Shown: one piece after another, positions 20,673-31,412 of the stretch
How the letters are laid out: each line of letters opens with the position of its first letter
How positions within the stretch are numbered: position 1 is the first letter of the stretch
Assembly (NCBI GenBank): GCA_030068075.1
Contig: CM057843.1
Span: forward strand, 16,635,370-16,699,369
Reading direction: 5' to 3'
DNA length: 64,000 bases
DNA from: Paguma larvata
Taxonomy: Eukaryota; Chordata; Mammalia; Carnivora; Viverridae
The notes under the pieces: generated by a model
Databases searched by the model: none
The model's input: only the letters and a program-made list of their open reading frames with translations
What the model was told of the DNA's origin: nothing
Translations under genes and position numbers: made by a program

Positions 20673-23205
20673 GAGGTTGGGATATTTCCAGAATGGAAAG
20701 AATTACTCCAAAATCTTCAAAGAGTTCATGCTCTCTGCAACTGGGGCTTTCTGAATGATTGCGTATGCTGTTAGCATAGCTCTGTTTCAATATGGTAATA
20801 GTTTCATAAGACCCTTCCAGCTGCTTGCTACCCTAAGTGGCTGGTTATTCAAAACAAATCTTTGGTAAATATGATATTTTTTTCCCTCGCATTCCTCATT
20901 TCTTCCTGCCGGTCTCTCATGCTATGAGGCCACGGGGTCCTGTTTTCTTTCTATTTCTCATTGCCACGCTAAACAAAGGATGAAGACATCCTGATGTGTG
21001 TGAGAGAGGCAGGCCACGGAGACGTTCCCAGTAATCCGACAGCAGAGGAGGCGTTGCGTTATGTGTGGAGGAATCCAGTGGCTCTGGGGTCAATGATCAG
21101 CCCTCCAGCTGTTAACATTGAGGTCACTGTTTCCAATTTCTGCCTCTGGTAGCAGCAACCTGGAAGCCGGTCCCTCTCATCAGGAGTCAATGGGAATGAT
21201 TTACCGGCGCCGTTGCACTTCCCAGGGGAACAATTCTCGTGGCTTGGTGGACTGTCAAGATTTATCTTGTAGACATCGTCTAGTTAGGGTCTCCAAACCC
21301 AGCCAACCGGTGGAATCTCAAGTAATTTTTCTGCCATTCAGGTCCCAAAATTGCAGCTTCAGGGAATGATACAAATGCTCTTGTCCCGTGGCTTTAGCTC
21401 TGGGCTTCTGGGAGATCTCGGGTCCGTGGAAATGCTTCAGGGGCTAAGGGGGAGCGAGGGGTCAGGGAGTACATAGGACTCCCGGTGTCTTCTTCCTGCT
21501 TCAGACAGAACCACTGCGTCCTTCACATTCAGGTTTCATACAAGATTTTGTGGAATCCGATGGGGGTTCATTTGGGGGTTTGGCCGGGGCAGCCTACGTT
21601 ATCCTGCTCCAACCGCAGCCCGCCTTCCCTTGGAGGAATTCCCTCTCCCCGCTATGTGTGGTTTCAGTGTCTCTTCTGCCGTGGAAGATAAAAGGGGTCT
21701 CTGGGTTTCCTTCTGCCGGCCCTCTTTGTTTGCTGGCCTGATGCTACCAGTGAAAAGGCCACGTACCCCTAAGCATTGCCAATCACATAGTGGAACTTCG
21801 AATAGTAAACAGGGAATGCAAAGGCAAATAAAACGGTTGGGTTTCATCTATGTCAGTAGTGTTGCCCGATGCTGCCCTATTCTGGGTCAGCTTCTGCTAC
21901 CGCTGCCAGGTTCCTTCTAGTGCTTTTACTTCCTTATCCTTTCTGCTTACAAATCAATTCCACGGCCTCTGGTATCCTCCTATGAATGACTTTTTTCTTA
22001 CCATCAAAACACCCTAACTTATACAAAGCCCCTTATTTGGGGAGGACACACTGAGGGCAAGCCGGGGCGTGTATCTCTCACTCAGCAGTTCCCTTGCACT
22101 AAATCAGAACTAAGGCTAGAACTTAGCCCCGGCTTCCTGGTTGAGCTCTTTCTCCTGCACAAGGGTAAAACTTTCAACTACCTACGGTGGCCAGACAGCC
22201 AGCATAAGTGAGTTTTAGCTTCCACTTTTCCATAAATTGCATGGCCTTGTCGGTCCTCTAGTTTTCCTGCTTTTCATTGGGAAAGGGGCACAGAAAAAAA
22301 ATATTTCTTGGCTATAGGAAAAACGTAGTGTGGAGGCAATAATAATTGGCCACGGACGCTTGGCTCCAATATTAGGTAGACAGTAGGGAGTAGTGGAGAT
22401 TGTGGAAAAGTAGGAAATACTTTCCATCTAAAAGTAGTGGGTCACCATTCAGGTCTAGATTATTGTTCTGGAATAATTTTGTCCTTGTGTTGCCAGAAAT
22501 ACATTTTTTTTTAAGGTAAGCTGGAAATCTGAATTTTTAAATATAAGATGTTCTGATCTTGTTCGTGACGGCTCAAGTTGTTCGAAACAACTATAAATGC
22601 CAAGCAGTATGTCTCTGGGTTGGATTTAGCCCACGAACCGTTGGCTTGTAATTTCTTCCTTATCTCAAGCCCATTCCTCTCTCCCCATAGATATGTGCGC
22701 CATACATATGTGAAGACGTGGGTAACTCCTCTTCATTCTGGAAACAAACTGTGTTTTGAGCCTTTAGATGCTCTCTGACAGAAAGAAAAATGCGAGCTTC
22801 ATTCATTTTCAGTTTGGCTGTCCTTATATTCTTAGCTAAAGTTCAGGGTGAAGGAAAAGGCTTAATTAGACGATTCATTAATTAGACTGTTTAGTTTTCC
22901 TGTAGGGATGAAGTGAGTATCCGTGGAGCTAGTCTGCCGCATAGAGCGTTATCTAGAAAGGTCAGACATGAAGAGATATTGATTTCAGGTGTTAAGATGA
23001 TTATGCTGCAGCCCTGTGCAGAAAAAATCACTGTGACCTATATTTCCAGATCTACGAACAAATGGAAGAACATGCATGGCCATATTTTTAAATGATGTAG
23101 AAAAATGGGCTTTAAAAGTAGCGGGTTTATAATGAGCGATGATGAAGATTGAAAATCATGTTTTAAGGACTGTGAACCATGCTGCAGGGAATTCCCACAG
23201 TAAAA
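20673..23205. other. Repeat-poor single-copy block, 2.5 kb
   Basis: No interspersed repeat is evident across about 2.5 kb, apart from short T-runs. No exon was recognised in either strand. Open frames of 60-96 codons overlap each other in several frames, which is typical of chance frames in GC-moderate DNA. It contains a pair of TTAATTAGAC motifs (22862-22887). Confidence 0.45.
22862..22887 (+). promoter_or_regulatory. Paired TTAATTAGAC homeodomain-type sites
   Basis: TTAATTAGAC occurs at 22862-22871 and 22878-22887, a 16-bp period. TAATTA is the classic core for paired-type and Antp-type homeodomains. Function is an inference from motif only. Confidence 0.35.
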
Positions 23206-23213
23206 GTCTAGAC

Positions 23214-23417
23214 CAGGGGTTGGCAAACTACAGCTTGTGGGACAAATCGGAACCATTGCTGGTTTTTGTAAATAAAGTTTTATTGGAACACAACCGTGAC
23301 TGTTTTGGGCATAAATGGCAGAGTCGAGTACTTGCGGCAGAGCCTGAAAGGGTGGCAAAGTCTAAAATCTTTGCTATCTTTAGTTTCTCTTTCAGAGAAA
23401 AAGTTTGCCAGTCCCTG
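23214..23417 (+). mobile_element. hAT-type DNA transposon, complete copy with 8-bp TSD
   Basis: The element begins CAGGGGTTGGCAAACTACAG and ends AAAAGTTTGCCAGTCCCTG, which are terminal inverted repeats. The 8-bp flanks are GTCTAGAC (23206-23213) and TTCTAGAC (23418-23425), as expected for hAT transposition. It contains GTAAATAAAGTTTTATTGGA. It is the same family as 2755-2940 and 62712-62948 and is non-coding. Confidence 0.9.
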
Positions 23418-23744
23418 TTCTAGACCTCTGAGAGTGTTGAGTCCTGTTTTAGAGATGAAAATTAAAGACGTATCCAAAGAGTCAGTGTAGCCCAGATAGA
23501 GGTACAGAGTAGAGACCAAAGTGGTAGAATTTGAGGTTTATTTTGAAGGTTCATTCAAAAGGAATTGCTGGTGGACTGGATGAAGGTTATGAGGGAAGGT
23601 GAAGGCATTAGGGGGTTAAAAGAGGCAGGAGAAGTAAAGGGACAGTTGCAGAACAGAGCAGGACCCCTCAGCTTCTTAGAATCTTGGAGAACCCCTGACT
23701 TGTTCCATTTTGAGTTGCATCCAAGTGAATAATGCCTTGTGTTT

Positions 23745-23956
23745 TGTTTTTAATGTTTATTTGTTTATTTTGAGAAATAGAGAGAATGTGCACAACCAGG
23801 GGAGGGGCAGAGAGAGAGGGAGAGAGAGAATCCAAAGCAGACTCCACGCTCAGCACGCAGAGCCCACCGCGGGGCTCGATCCCACAACAGCAAGATCACA
23901 ATCTGAGCTGATCTCAAGAGTTGGATGCTGAACTGACCGAGCCGCCCAGGCGCACC
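23745..23956 (-). mobile_element. SINEC, older type
   Basis: Minus copy with GAATCCAAAGCAGACTCCAC in place of the felid middle. TSD: AATAATGCCTTGTGTTT (23728-23744) and AATCATGCCTTGCCTTT (23957-23973). Confidence 0.94.
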
Positions 23957-23973
23957 AATCATGCCTTGCCTTT

Positions 23974-24489
23974 AGATGAGAATGACATCTGAGCCGGTGT
24001 GTCTCCGGGAGTGGGAGAGGTCAAGGTCCGTGAGGGTGGATAGTTCAAGTGTGGAGGGAATCGCAAAAACATATACAACCGCTGGGGAATGTCCTTCAGT
24101 GTATGACTCCTACCGCTCCTTCCTTCTCCGTGTGGGCTGGGATAGATATTCAGTGATTTGCTTTTAATGTTGCACCACGCGGCGGTCTTGAGAAGGAAGC
24201 CGTGCGTAGTGGAACGGCAAGAATTGAAGACAGTGACTAATAAAATAGAACATCATCCAGCCGTGGGCACACTGGTCCCAAATGTCCACCTTCCTCAAGC
24301 CAGGGCTACACTGGCTCTGTAATGTGGGACTAATTGTACTTAATATAGTATATACTCTGGAAAGTTGTCAATTCTGATTATTTTAACCTGGTCCTGAACA
24401 CGAGCATTTTAAGGGCTTTGTCCCAGGTTACCAAACTCGTGGGCTCCCTGGCCATTGGAAGATTGTGTTTTCATTCCCGATGTTGGTAA
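23974..24489. other. Unassigned single-copy DNA
   Basis: No repeat, exon or RNA is recognised. Confidence 0.4.
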
Positions 24490-24779
24490 TGTATCCGTTC
24501 TCTCTTTTTTCCTTATCGGTTTTAATAGAAATACATACGTTTTTATTGATCTTTTAAAATCACCAGCATTTGATTCTATTTTTCTCTATTGTTATTCTTT
24601 CTGTTTTCAATTCGTTCCCTCAGCTTCTGTTGCGTCTCTTTAGCTATTTTTTTCTGGTCTCTTAAGGAGGAAGTTGTAGTGATAGATTTGAGACTTTCCT
24701 TTCTCAGCATGTACATTTAATTCTATAATTTTCCTCCAAATTCTGCTTTAGCTACAATGTAGTTTCTGACTTTTGTATT

Positions 24780-24952
24780 TTCATATTGTTTATTTTTTAT
24801 TTCTTTTAAAATTTTATTTAAGAGAGAGAGCAGTTGGGGGGAGAGAGAGAGAGAGGGAGAATTTTAAGCAGGCTTCACTCTCAGCACAGGGCCTGACAAC
24901 GGGCTCAATCTCATGACTCTGGGATCATGACTTGAACTGAAATCAAGAGTTA
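24780..24952 (-). mobile_element. SINEC, old, head-truncated
   Basis: GAGAGAGAGCAGTTGGGGGG, then AAGCAGGCTTCACTCTCAGC and GATCATGACTTGAACTGAAA. The tRNA-like head is absent. TSD GACTTTTGTATT at 24768-24779 and 24953-24964. Confidence 0.9.
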
Positions 24953-25090
24953 GACTTTTGTATTCCATTTTAATTTATGTACTATGTTTTCCACTACGTC
25001 TCTTGGTGTAATTTTTAGTAGGTACTATAGTGGTTAAAATATCCATATGTATTTTTCCACGGTCTACTTAGAATGTATATTTTACCATTT

Positions 25091-25286
25091 TTTTTAGTGT
25101 TTATTTATTTATTTTTAAGAGAGAGAGCGAGCAGGGGAGGGACAGAGACAGAGGGAGACAGAGGATCCGAAGTAGGCTCCGTGCTGACAACAAAGAGCCC
25201 GACGTGGGGCTTGAACCCATGAACCGTGAGATCATGACCTGAGCTGAAGTCGGATGCTTCACAGACAGAGCCACTCATGCGCCCCC
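25091..25286 (-). mobile_element. SINEC
   Basis: Minus copy with head GAGCCACTCATGCGCCCC and a shortened middle (GTAGGCTCCGTGCTGACAAC). TSD: ATATTTTACCATTT (25077-25090) and ATATTTTGCCATTT (25287-25300). Confidence 0.95.
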
Positions 25287-25902
25287 ATATTTTGCCATTT
25301 CAAATGGAAGATAGCAATCTTATTACCGTTGAGGTCCCATGATTCCCTTCCCTTCATCTTGCAGGCGTCTTATATATTACATTTACATTCATCGAAAAGC
25401 CACCATCACACAGTGTTTTTAATTTTCAGTTTCAGGCATCAAGTATATTCTTAAAAACTTAGGGGATAGACTATTACGTTTACGCAGGTACTTACCACTT
25501 ATGTTGCCCTTCCTTTACGTCTTTCAAATAATACCAGGTCATTTCATGCGTAGTGCAAATACCTCACAAGAAAAATATTCCTGATTCATCCCTCTGGTCC
25601 CTTGTATTTTGCTGTCATTTAGTTTTCTTATACATAAGTGTATGTAAATATATATGCATAGATAATCAATACATCGTTGTGATTATTATTTAAAAAAACT
25701 GTTATCTGTTACATCGATTAAGAATAGAAAAAAATATGTGTTTTGTTTTCCCTTTATTCATTAATTCTTTGACGTTCTTCCTTCTTTTACATAAATCGAA
25801 GGTTCTGGTCTATGTCATTTTCCTTCTATCTGAAGAACTTCTAACATGTTTTGCAAGGCACGCCTACTGGCTGATGTTCTGACCAGGTTTCTATGGGTTG
25901 TG

Positions 25903-26359
25903 GGTTTTTTTTAATTTTTAATGTTTATTTTTTAAACTTTTTAAAATGTTTTTATTTATTTTTGAGAGACAGAGAGAGAGAGCACGAATTGGGAAGGGGC
26001 AGAGGGAGAGGGAGACACAGAATCTGAAACAGGCTCCAGGCTCTGAGCTGTCAGCACAGAGCCTAACAGGGGGCTCAAACTCATGAACCACAAGATCATG
26101 ACCTGAGCCAAACTCAGACACTTATCCGACTGAGCCACCAGGTGCCCCAATGTTTATTTATTTTTGAGAGGGAGACAGAGGCACATAGTGCAAGCAGGGG
26201 AGGGGCAGAGAGCGAGGGAGACACAGAATCAGAAGCAGGCTCCAGGCTCTGAGCTGTCATGTCAGCATAGAGCCTGACGAGAGGCTCTAACTCATGAACC
26301 GTGAGATCCTGACCTGAGCTGAAGTTGGACGCTTAACTGACTGAGCCGCCCAGGCGCTC
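25903..26359 (-). mobile_element. SINEC (outer) split by a second SINEC
   Basis: TSD CTATGGGTTGTG lies at 25891-25902 and 26360-26371, enclosing two tandem minus SINEs. The outer element comprises 25903-25930 (tail) and about 26149-26359 (body and head). The inner copy sits in its A tail. Confidence 0.93.
25931..26148 (-). mobile_element. SINEC (inner, nested in the tail of the outer copy)
   Basis: TSD AATGTTTATTT at 25920-25930 and 26149-26159 is part of the outer SINE's tail, showing insertion into a SINE tail. Head CACCAGGTGCCCC. Confidence 0.93.
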
Positions 26360-26371
26360 CTATGGGTTGTG

Positions 26372-26897
26372 ATTTTAATGGCGGTTATACGTTCAAAGCC
26401 GGATCCATCAGATACGTGCTCTGCCCTACGGTCAGTTGGGGACCTGGATGGTAACCGTTGACTCCAGTGCTCACAGTCTTGGGGACGGTGTTTAGGATCA
26501 GGTCCACACATGCACAGTCTGTGGGCGAGCTTGGGAATTCATAAACAGCATTCTTCCCTGAGTTCCTTCCCCTCTGCGATTACCCTAGTTCTTTTAGACT
26601 TCCCGAGGCTCTCTCTTTCTGTGTTCTCTGGCCAGAAACCTGGGGTCTAATTTCCCTGGCTCTGCCACGTTCTCTCTGTGACGGTGCCTGCTAAGCCAAG
26701 AGCCGGGAGAACAGAGAAGAGAGCAATGGGGAAAGAGATCCTTCCCCCCGGGACCACGGCTCCTCCGATCAAAACGGGAGGCACTCTTGCTTCAGAGTTT
26801 TAAGCTTCCATGGATCCCTCTTCCACGACAGTTGCTGCTGCCACCAGAGGCATCGTGGACTTGCCCGGGGGCTGAGGTGCAAGAGAGTAAGAATATA
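26372..26897. other. Single-copy DNA
   Basis: No exon is recognised. Moderately GC-rich. The 74-codon frame at 26287-26511 overlaps the SINE head. Confidence 0.4.
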
Positions 26898-26909
26898 AGA
26901 AATGGATTT

Positions 26910-27315
26910 CTTTTTTTTTTTTTTTTTTTTTTAATTTCGAGACAGCGTGCGTGTGAGAGAGAGCAGGGGAGGGCCAGTGGGAGAATCTTAAGCAGTCTCT
27001 GCACTCAGGGGGGGATCGTGACCTGAGCTGAAATCAAGAATCAGGCACTCAGGGGCACTTGGGTGGCTTAGTCGGTTGAACACCTGACTTGGGCTCAGGT
27101 CATGATCTCACAGTTCGTGGGTTCGAGCCCCGCGTTGGGCCCTGTGCTGACAGCTCAGAGCCTGGAGCCTGCTTCGGATTCTGTGTCTCCCTCTCTGTCT
27201 GCCCTTCCCTTACTCACACTCTGTCTCTCTCAAAAATAAATAAACATTAAAAAAACAAAATTAAAAAAAAAAAAAAGAATCAGGCACTCAAAAGACTGAG
27301 CCACCCAGGTGCCCC
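26910..27315 (-). mobile_element. SINEC (outer, old) split by a plus-strand SINEC
   Basis: TSD AGAAATGGATTT (26898-26909) and AGAAATGTATTT (27316-27327). The 23-base T-run at 26911 is its tail. The body breaks off at AATCAGGCACTCA and resumes after the inner copy to end CACCCAGGTGCCCC. Confidence 0.92.
27052..27274 (+). mobile_element. SINEC, felid type (inner)
   Basis: Plus copy with head GGGGCACTTGGGTGGCTTAG and the full felid middle. TSD AAGAATCAGGCACTCA is exact at 27036-27051 and 27275-27290. Nested in the opposite orientation to its host, giving an inverted SINE pair. Confidence 0.96.
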
Positions 27316-27346
27316 AGAAATGTATTTAAAAAGAATAGATAACTGA

Positions 27347-27511
27347 GGGGCATTTGGACGGCTCAGCCATTAAGCATCTGACTTCGGCTCAGGTCATGAT
27401 CTCACCGTTTGTGAATTTGCGAATTCGAGTCTCAAATCGGATGAGCCAAGCCTTACTTACAGTGAGCCCTGCTTCTCTCTCTCTCTCTCTCTCTCAAAAA
27501 AAAAAAAAAAA
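27347..27511 (+). mobile_element. SINEC, older, with long A-run
   Basis: Head GGGGCATTTGGACGGCTCAG, a CT run, then about 22 A residues. It has a small internal repeat (TGTGAATTTGCGAATTCGAG). TSD AAAAAGAATAGA at 27328-27339 and 27512-27523. Confidence 0.92.
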
Positions 27512-27523
27512 AAAAAGAATAGA

Positions 27524-28095
27524 AAAATGGAAGACTTCCCCTCGTCTCTGAGTGTGCAGGTACTTCAGTTCTGCTCCTTGGTACAGACCTAGAGGGCTTC
27601 TCCTGAGGACGTCTGTGTGCCCCGATCCGCACTGGTTTCAGGTTTCCTTAAGTCCACGTTGAAGGACCCCAGAAGGGAAAAAAAAAAAAGAAACACACCA
27701 GTTCACCTTCTAGTCTTTTGCAATTTTCCTGCCACTTAATTCCCTGAGTCCCCGACTAGCTGCTCCCTGCTCCCTTTATCCAGATTTGAGAGCCTCACTC
27801 AGTGAGAAAGTCAGTGTGGAGGGCTCTTATCTCAGCTGATCTGAAACCAGAAATACCCTAGATTTTCATCCCTAGCAAGCCCCTTCCCTCCACCAGTAGG
27901 AGACTCTAAGTCCAGCGTGATTCGAGACTCGTTATACCTGTAATATACTAGCAGATGCAATAATTCAGTAGGCTGGGCAAAGGCAAGCCTGAGTGATAGA
28001 AGAATATAAGAAGTGAAACAGACAGCTCTGCTGAACTTCTCATACCAAACCGTTACATTTGGGCCGTAGGAAAACAGCGATCAGTCTCCACGTAT
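27524..28095. other. Single-copy DNA
   Basis: Nothing recognised other than an A-run at 27679-27690. Confidence 0.4.
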
Positions 28096-28108
28096 AAAAT
28101 AGATTTAT

Positions 28109-28262
28109 GGGGGAGCCTGGGTGGCTCAGTCGGTTAAGCGTCTGACTCCGGCTCAGGTCATGATCTCACGGTTTGTGAGTTCAAGCCCCGCGTCGGGCTC
28201 TGTGCTGACAGCTCAGAGCCTGGAACCTGCTCAGGATTCTTTGTCTGCCTCTCCCCTGCTTA

Positions 28263-28296
<34 letters not shown>

Positions 28297-28310
28297 AATA
28301 AACATTAAAA
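28109..28310 (+). mobile_element. SINEC, felid type
   Basis: Near-consensus plus copy. (CT)n at 28264-28292. TSD AAAATAGATTTAT at 28096-28108 and 28311-28323. Confidence 0.97.
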
Positions 28311-28323
28311 AAAATAGATTTAT

Positions 28324-28757
28324 TTTCTTAGGGAGTAACTCATTCTCCTCTCATTTTGTACCTAGAATGCATTATTTAGGACAGTTTAAATATTCGTTTT
28401 AACCATACTTTATCTTCATAAAGTTAGGGAGCTGATATCTTTGTGGTTCAAGTTAGGATGTACGCTGCATCCTGATACCGTTCAAGTTGCAGCCCTTTGA
28501 GGAAGAAGCCTTCATTCTATCGAACATTTTCTGTTTTACAACATCAGACCTCCAGCGCGTTCATGCTCCTCCCTATTTTAGAGACGAAAACAAAGGCCAA
28601 AGATCTCCTGGGCTCCCGCACATAATTATTCAAAGCCAGGCTCTGCCTCATTATTTTATCCTCTGGTCACCTGGAGAGGAATTGTAGCAGGTGCTGAAGG
28701 TTTTGGCAAGCATGCCGTATGAGAAGAAAATTCCTAAACGCAGAGCTTCTGAACACA
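28324..28757. other. Single-copy DNA
   Basis: No repeat or exon is recognised. Confidence 0.4.
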
Positions 28758-28774
28758 AGAATAGCTATTATTAC

Positions 28775-28967
28775 TTTTTTTATTTTAGAGAGAAAGCGCG
28801 CATGTGCGAACCGAGGAGCGGGACAGAGGGAGAAAGAGAGAGAGTCTTAAGCAGACTCCACACTCAGCTCGGAGCCTGACACGGGGCTTGCGCTCATGAC
28901 CTTGGGATCCTGACCTCAGCAGAAATCAAGAGCAGAAACTAACCAACTGAGCCGCCCAGGCATCCCC
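28775..28967 (-). mobile_element. SINEC, old
   Basis: GTCTTAAGCAGACTCCACAC with CTGACACGGGGCTTGCGCTC and head GCCGCCCAGGCATCCCC. Diverged. Flanks AGAATAGCTATTA and AGAATGATTATTA form an imperfect TSD. Confidence 0.9.
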
Positions 28968-28980
28968 ACTAGAATGATTA

Positions 28981-29755
28981 TTAGGCAGAGGTGAAGGTGC
29001 AGAGATAATTTCCTCATGGAAATACGTGAAAAGAGATTTCTAGATTCTTCTATCTCTCCACTGTTATTTAGTCCTCAATCCACTACACCCTGGCACCTGC
29101 CCTCCTTCCTCTACTGAAATTGTTCTTGCAAAGAGTCATGTAAAGAGAGAGAGAGAGAGAGAGAGAGAGCTCACATTCTGTACCTAACTCTCCGGCATAA
29201 CAGCCTCATTAGCACTCCTGATACAATCTAACTGCTTCTGTCCCCTTGTTCTCTTTCACCCCCTTCTGAAGTCGCCTTTCGAGGATGGGATCGGAGATGC
29301 AAGAGAAATCACCTGAAAGGAGTTAATTGCCCCTGCTTCTAATTACCTTCTTTTTTCAAGGGCAATGGGTTAATTATCAAGACACTAACCACATGTTAGA
29401 TTCCCTGAGTGAAAGACGCTCTTCCTTTAACATGATCACACTGTGTTAATGATACTCATCGCTCCCAGAATACTGCTAAAATAATTTCCCCCAAGCAGGT
29501 TGCTTACAGAAATATTCATCCAGCATAGAGCATTAGCCCCCTGATTGCATATTAAACACATTTTTTTTCAAACTATAAAATTACTTAGCAAGAAAAAAAA
29601 TACACGAATTAAAAATCGTAGTCAGCCCAGAACTGCATTTAAAATGTTCCAGAAGTGGCAATTTAAAGAGTTAGAAAATACCACATGTCTCTATGTGCCT
29701 CCTGTACCAAATAAAACTTTTCATATTTACTCTGCAGTGTGGACCGGTGCTTTTT
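28981..29755. other. Repeat-free block with homeodomain-type motifs
   Basis: Apart from the AG microsatellite no repeat is seen. Between 29318 and 29385 there are three TAATTA/TTAATT cores (GAGTTAATTGCC, CTAATTACC, GGTTAATTATC). Composition and motif clustering suggest a conserved non-coding element. No exon is recognised. Confidence 0.4.
29144..29170 (+). repeat. (AG)n microsatellite
   Basis: Uninterrupted AG units, about 13. Confidence 0.96.
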
Positions 29756-29770
29756 AAGGTTTGGTTTCTT

Positions 29771-29982
29771 TTTTTTTTTTTTTTCCTTAATGTTTATTTT
29801 TGAGAGAGAGAGAGTTTGAGCAGGAGAAGGGCAGAGAGAGAGGGAGGCACAGAATCTCAAGGAGGCTCCAGGCTCTGAGCGCGGTCAGCACAGAGCCCAA
29901 CACGGGGCTCGACCTCAGGAACCGTGAGATCATGACTGAGTCGAAGTCGGCCGCTTCACCGACTCAGTCACCCAGGCGCCCC
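29771..29982 (-). mobile_element. SINEC, felid type
   Basis: TSD AAGGTTTGGTTTCTT is exact at 29756-29770 and 29983-29997. The middle carries a 3-base insertion (CTGAGCGCGGTCAGCACAG). Confidence 0.96.
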
Positions 29983-30234
29983 AAGGTTTGGTTTCTTAAC
30001 AGCAGTAAAGGGAGTTTTAATCACCCCCAAATTGGCTTCAGGTCAACATGCACGGAATTCAGTTTGCAAGAAGCACTGCTCGCTGACCCGAGCCTCTGAA
30101 GGCATGTGGATATGTCACTCTGACATTCAAAGTCTGGGATAAAGATGGCAGCCTCTAAATTCCAAGTTCAAAGCCAAGTGCTCATCATTAATACTGAGAA
30201 CTCCTCAGGCAAATTCACCTTGTGGTACAGAGGG

Positions 30235-30421
30235 AAGTGGCTCTCACACTCGATGATCAGAATCCCCTGGAGGGCTTATTAAAACACAGATGGTTGGGCT
30301 ACCATCCCCAGAATTTCTGATTCACTAGGGCTAGGGGGAGGCCCCGGAATTTGCATTTCTAGCAAGTTTCCAGGTGTTGTTAATCCTGCCGGTCCCAGAA
30401 CAACACCTCGGAGAATCACTG
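30235..30421 (+). mobile_element. MER5A hAT transposon, nearly complete
   Basis: The sequence runs AGTGGCTCTCACACTCG, GGAGGGCTTATTAAAACACA, CAGAATTTCTGATTCACTAG, GGAATTTGCATTTCTAGCAA and GGAGAATCACTG, which is the complete MER5A order with short terminal inverted repeats. Confidence 0.92.
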
Positions 30422-30999
30422 ATCTAAGTTAATGAAGACGGTTAGCACCAAAGATACGGCGTGGTTACTTCCCCCAGGGAAAATTCCATCCTTCCTCTGG
30501 AGGGTGAAGCTACATTTCCAGCTGTATTTTTTGCTTGTCTGTCTCCTTTTTTTCACCACGGACCTACTGTTTTGGCCGTACGATTGTCAGTATCCCCTTG
30601 GTGGGGCCAGGGCTGTAAACAACAGAAAGGTGAACTCCAATTGGTCAGAGAAGTTATTAAACGGATTTGTGTTCAGCAAGCACAAGTCACCAGCTCACCA
30701 AGGTGAGGTCCAGGTGCCGAGTGACCGCCAGTGTTGCTTGATCGGTGACCTGATAATGTTTTCAAGGAACCACAGATTTGTCATCTGTGTCTCTCCTCTG
30801 TAAGCCACAGTTTGGGTCTCATCCTAAGACTGGTTCTCTCTGTGGCTTTAGGATGGCTGTCAGCAGCAATGAAACTTACAGGTTGTTTGCTTGTGTCCAT
30901 TGGGAGAGAAAGTGACTTCCCGGGGCTCTTTTCAGAACAGAGGAAAGTCTTCCAGCAGCTTCTGGCAGGTCTCTCGTTATGTCTTCTTGCTGGGAATTA
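30422..30999. other. Single-copy DNA
   Basis: Open frames at 30432-30803 (123 codons) and 30461-30706 overlap in two frames and show no motif. No splice-bounded exon is recognised. Confidence 0.35.
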
Positions 31000-31205
31000 G
31001 GACACATGCTCATTCCTGAACCAGTCATTGGCATGGAAGATGGATTTACCTTTTGCCTAATCATATCACTTCCTAGAACTGAGGATATAGCATCAGATTC
31101 TCCTGAGACCCATGGTATCCATGATTGTAGACCTACATAGAACCGGTATTTCCTAGGGAAGAAAGAAGAGAGAATGGGTACCGGGTAGCCATTAACAGTG
31201 TTCAT
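31000..31205 (+). mobile_element. Medium-reiterated repeat, family not named, copy 2 (part)
   Basis: GACACATGCTCATTCCTGAA with CCAGTCATTGGCATGG, and later GAGAATGGGTACCGGGTAGC, resemble the 3' half of the family seen at 18055-18600. The 149-codon minus frame (30876-31325), one of the longest here, is accounted for by this repeat and chance. Confidence 0.45.
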
Positions 31206-31339
31206 TATACTTTCTAAGCCCTTCTGAGAATAGCTATTTTTAGAAAACCAGAGAGCCGACTGGGAAAAAGAAACTATTTTGTATTTTTTCAAGGCATGAC
31301 ATTTTTTCAGGGAAAGGTATTTCAAAATTCATTGGCCAA

Positions 31340-31412
31340 TGGGAAGAGCAGAGGCAGTGTGGTAGGGCTAGAGTTGAACCTCAGGTCTGCCACTTATTAA
31401 GAATGAAGTCTT
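31340..31412 (+). mobile_element. MIR fragment
   Basis: AGTGTGGTAGGGCTAGAGTT, then GAACCTCAGGTCTGCCACTT and ATTAAGAATG match the tRNA side of MIR. A SINE cuts it off at 31413. Confidence 0.6.

Larger units (their letters stand above)
24490..25890 (-). mobile_element. L1 LINE remnant (ORF1 end to RT region), SINE-interrupted
   Basis: On the minus strand the right end carries the ORF1-end/spacer landmark (GAAGTTCTTCAGATAGAAGG). The left end carries the start of the RT region (around 24540-24760, matching the stretch that precedes and overlaps the RT fingers). It is frame-broken and several hundred bases of the expected endonuclease part are missing. Two SINEs (24780-24952, 25091-25286) lie inside. 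Confidence 0.75.

Noticed and set aside
26835..26850. CTCF-like core (GCCACCAGAGGCATC)
   Set aside because: Only part of the core matches and the expected GGGGGC block is absent, so it was not called.
30876..31325. 149-codon minus-strand frame
   Set aside because: Part of it overlaps an old interspersed repeat resembling the 18055-18600 family. No conserved motif, no exon boundaries.
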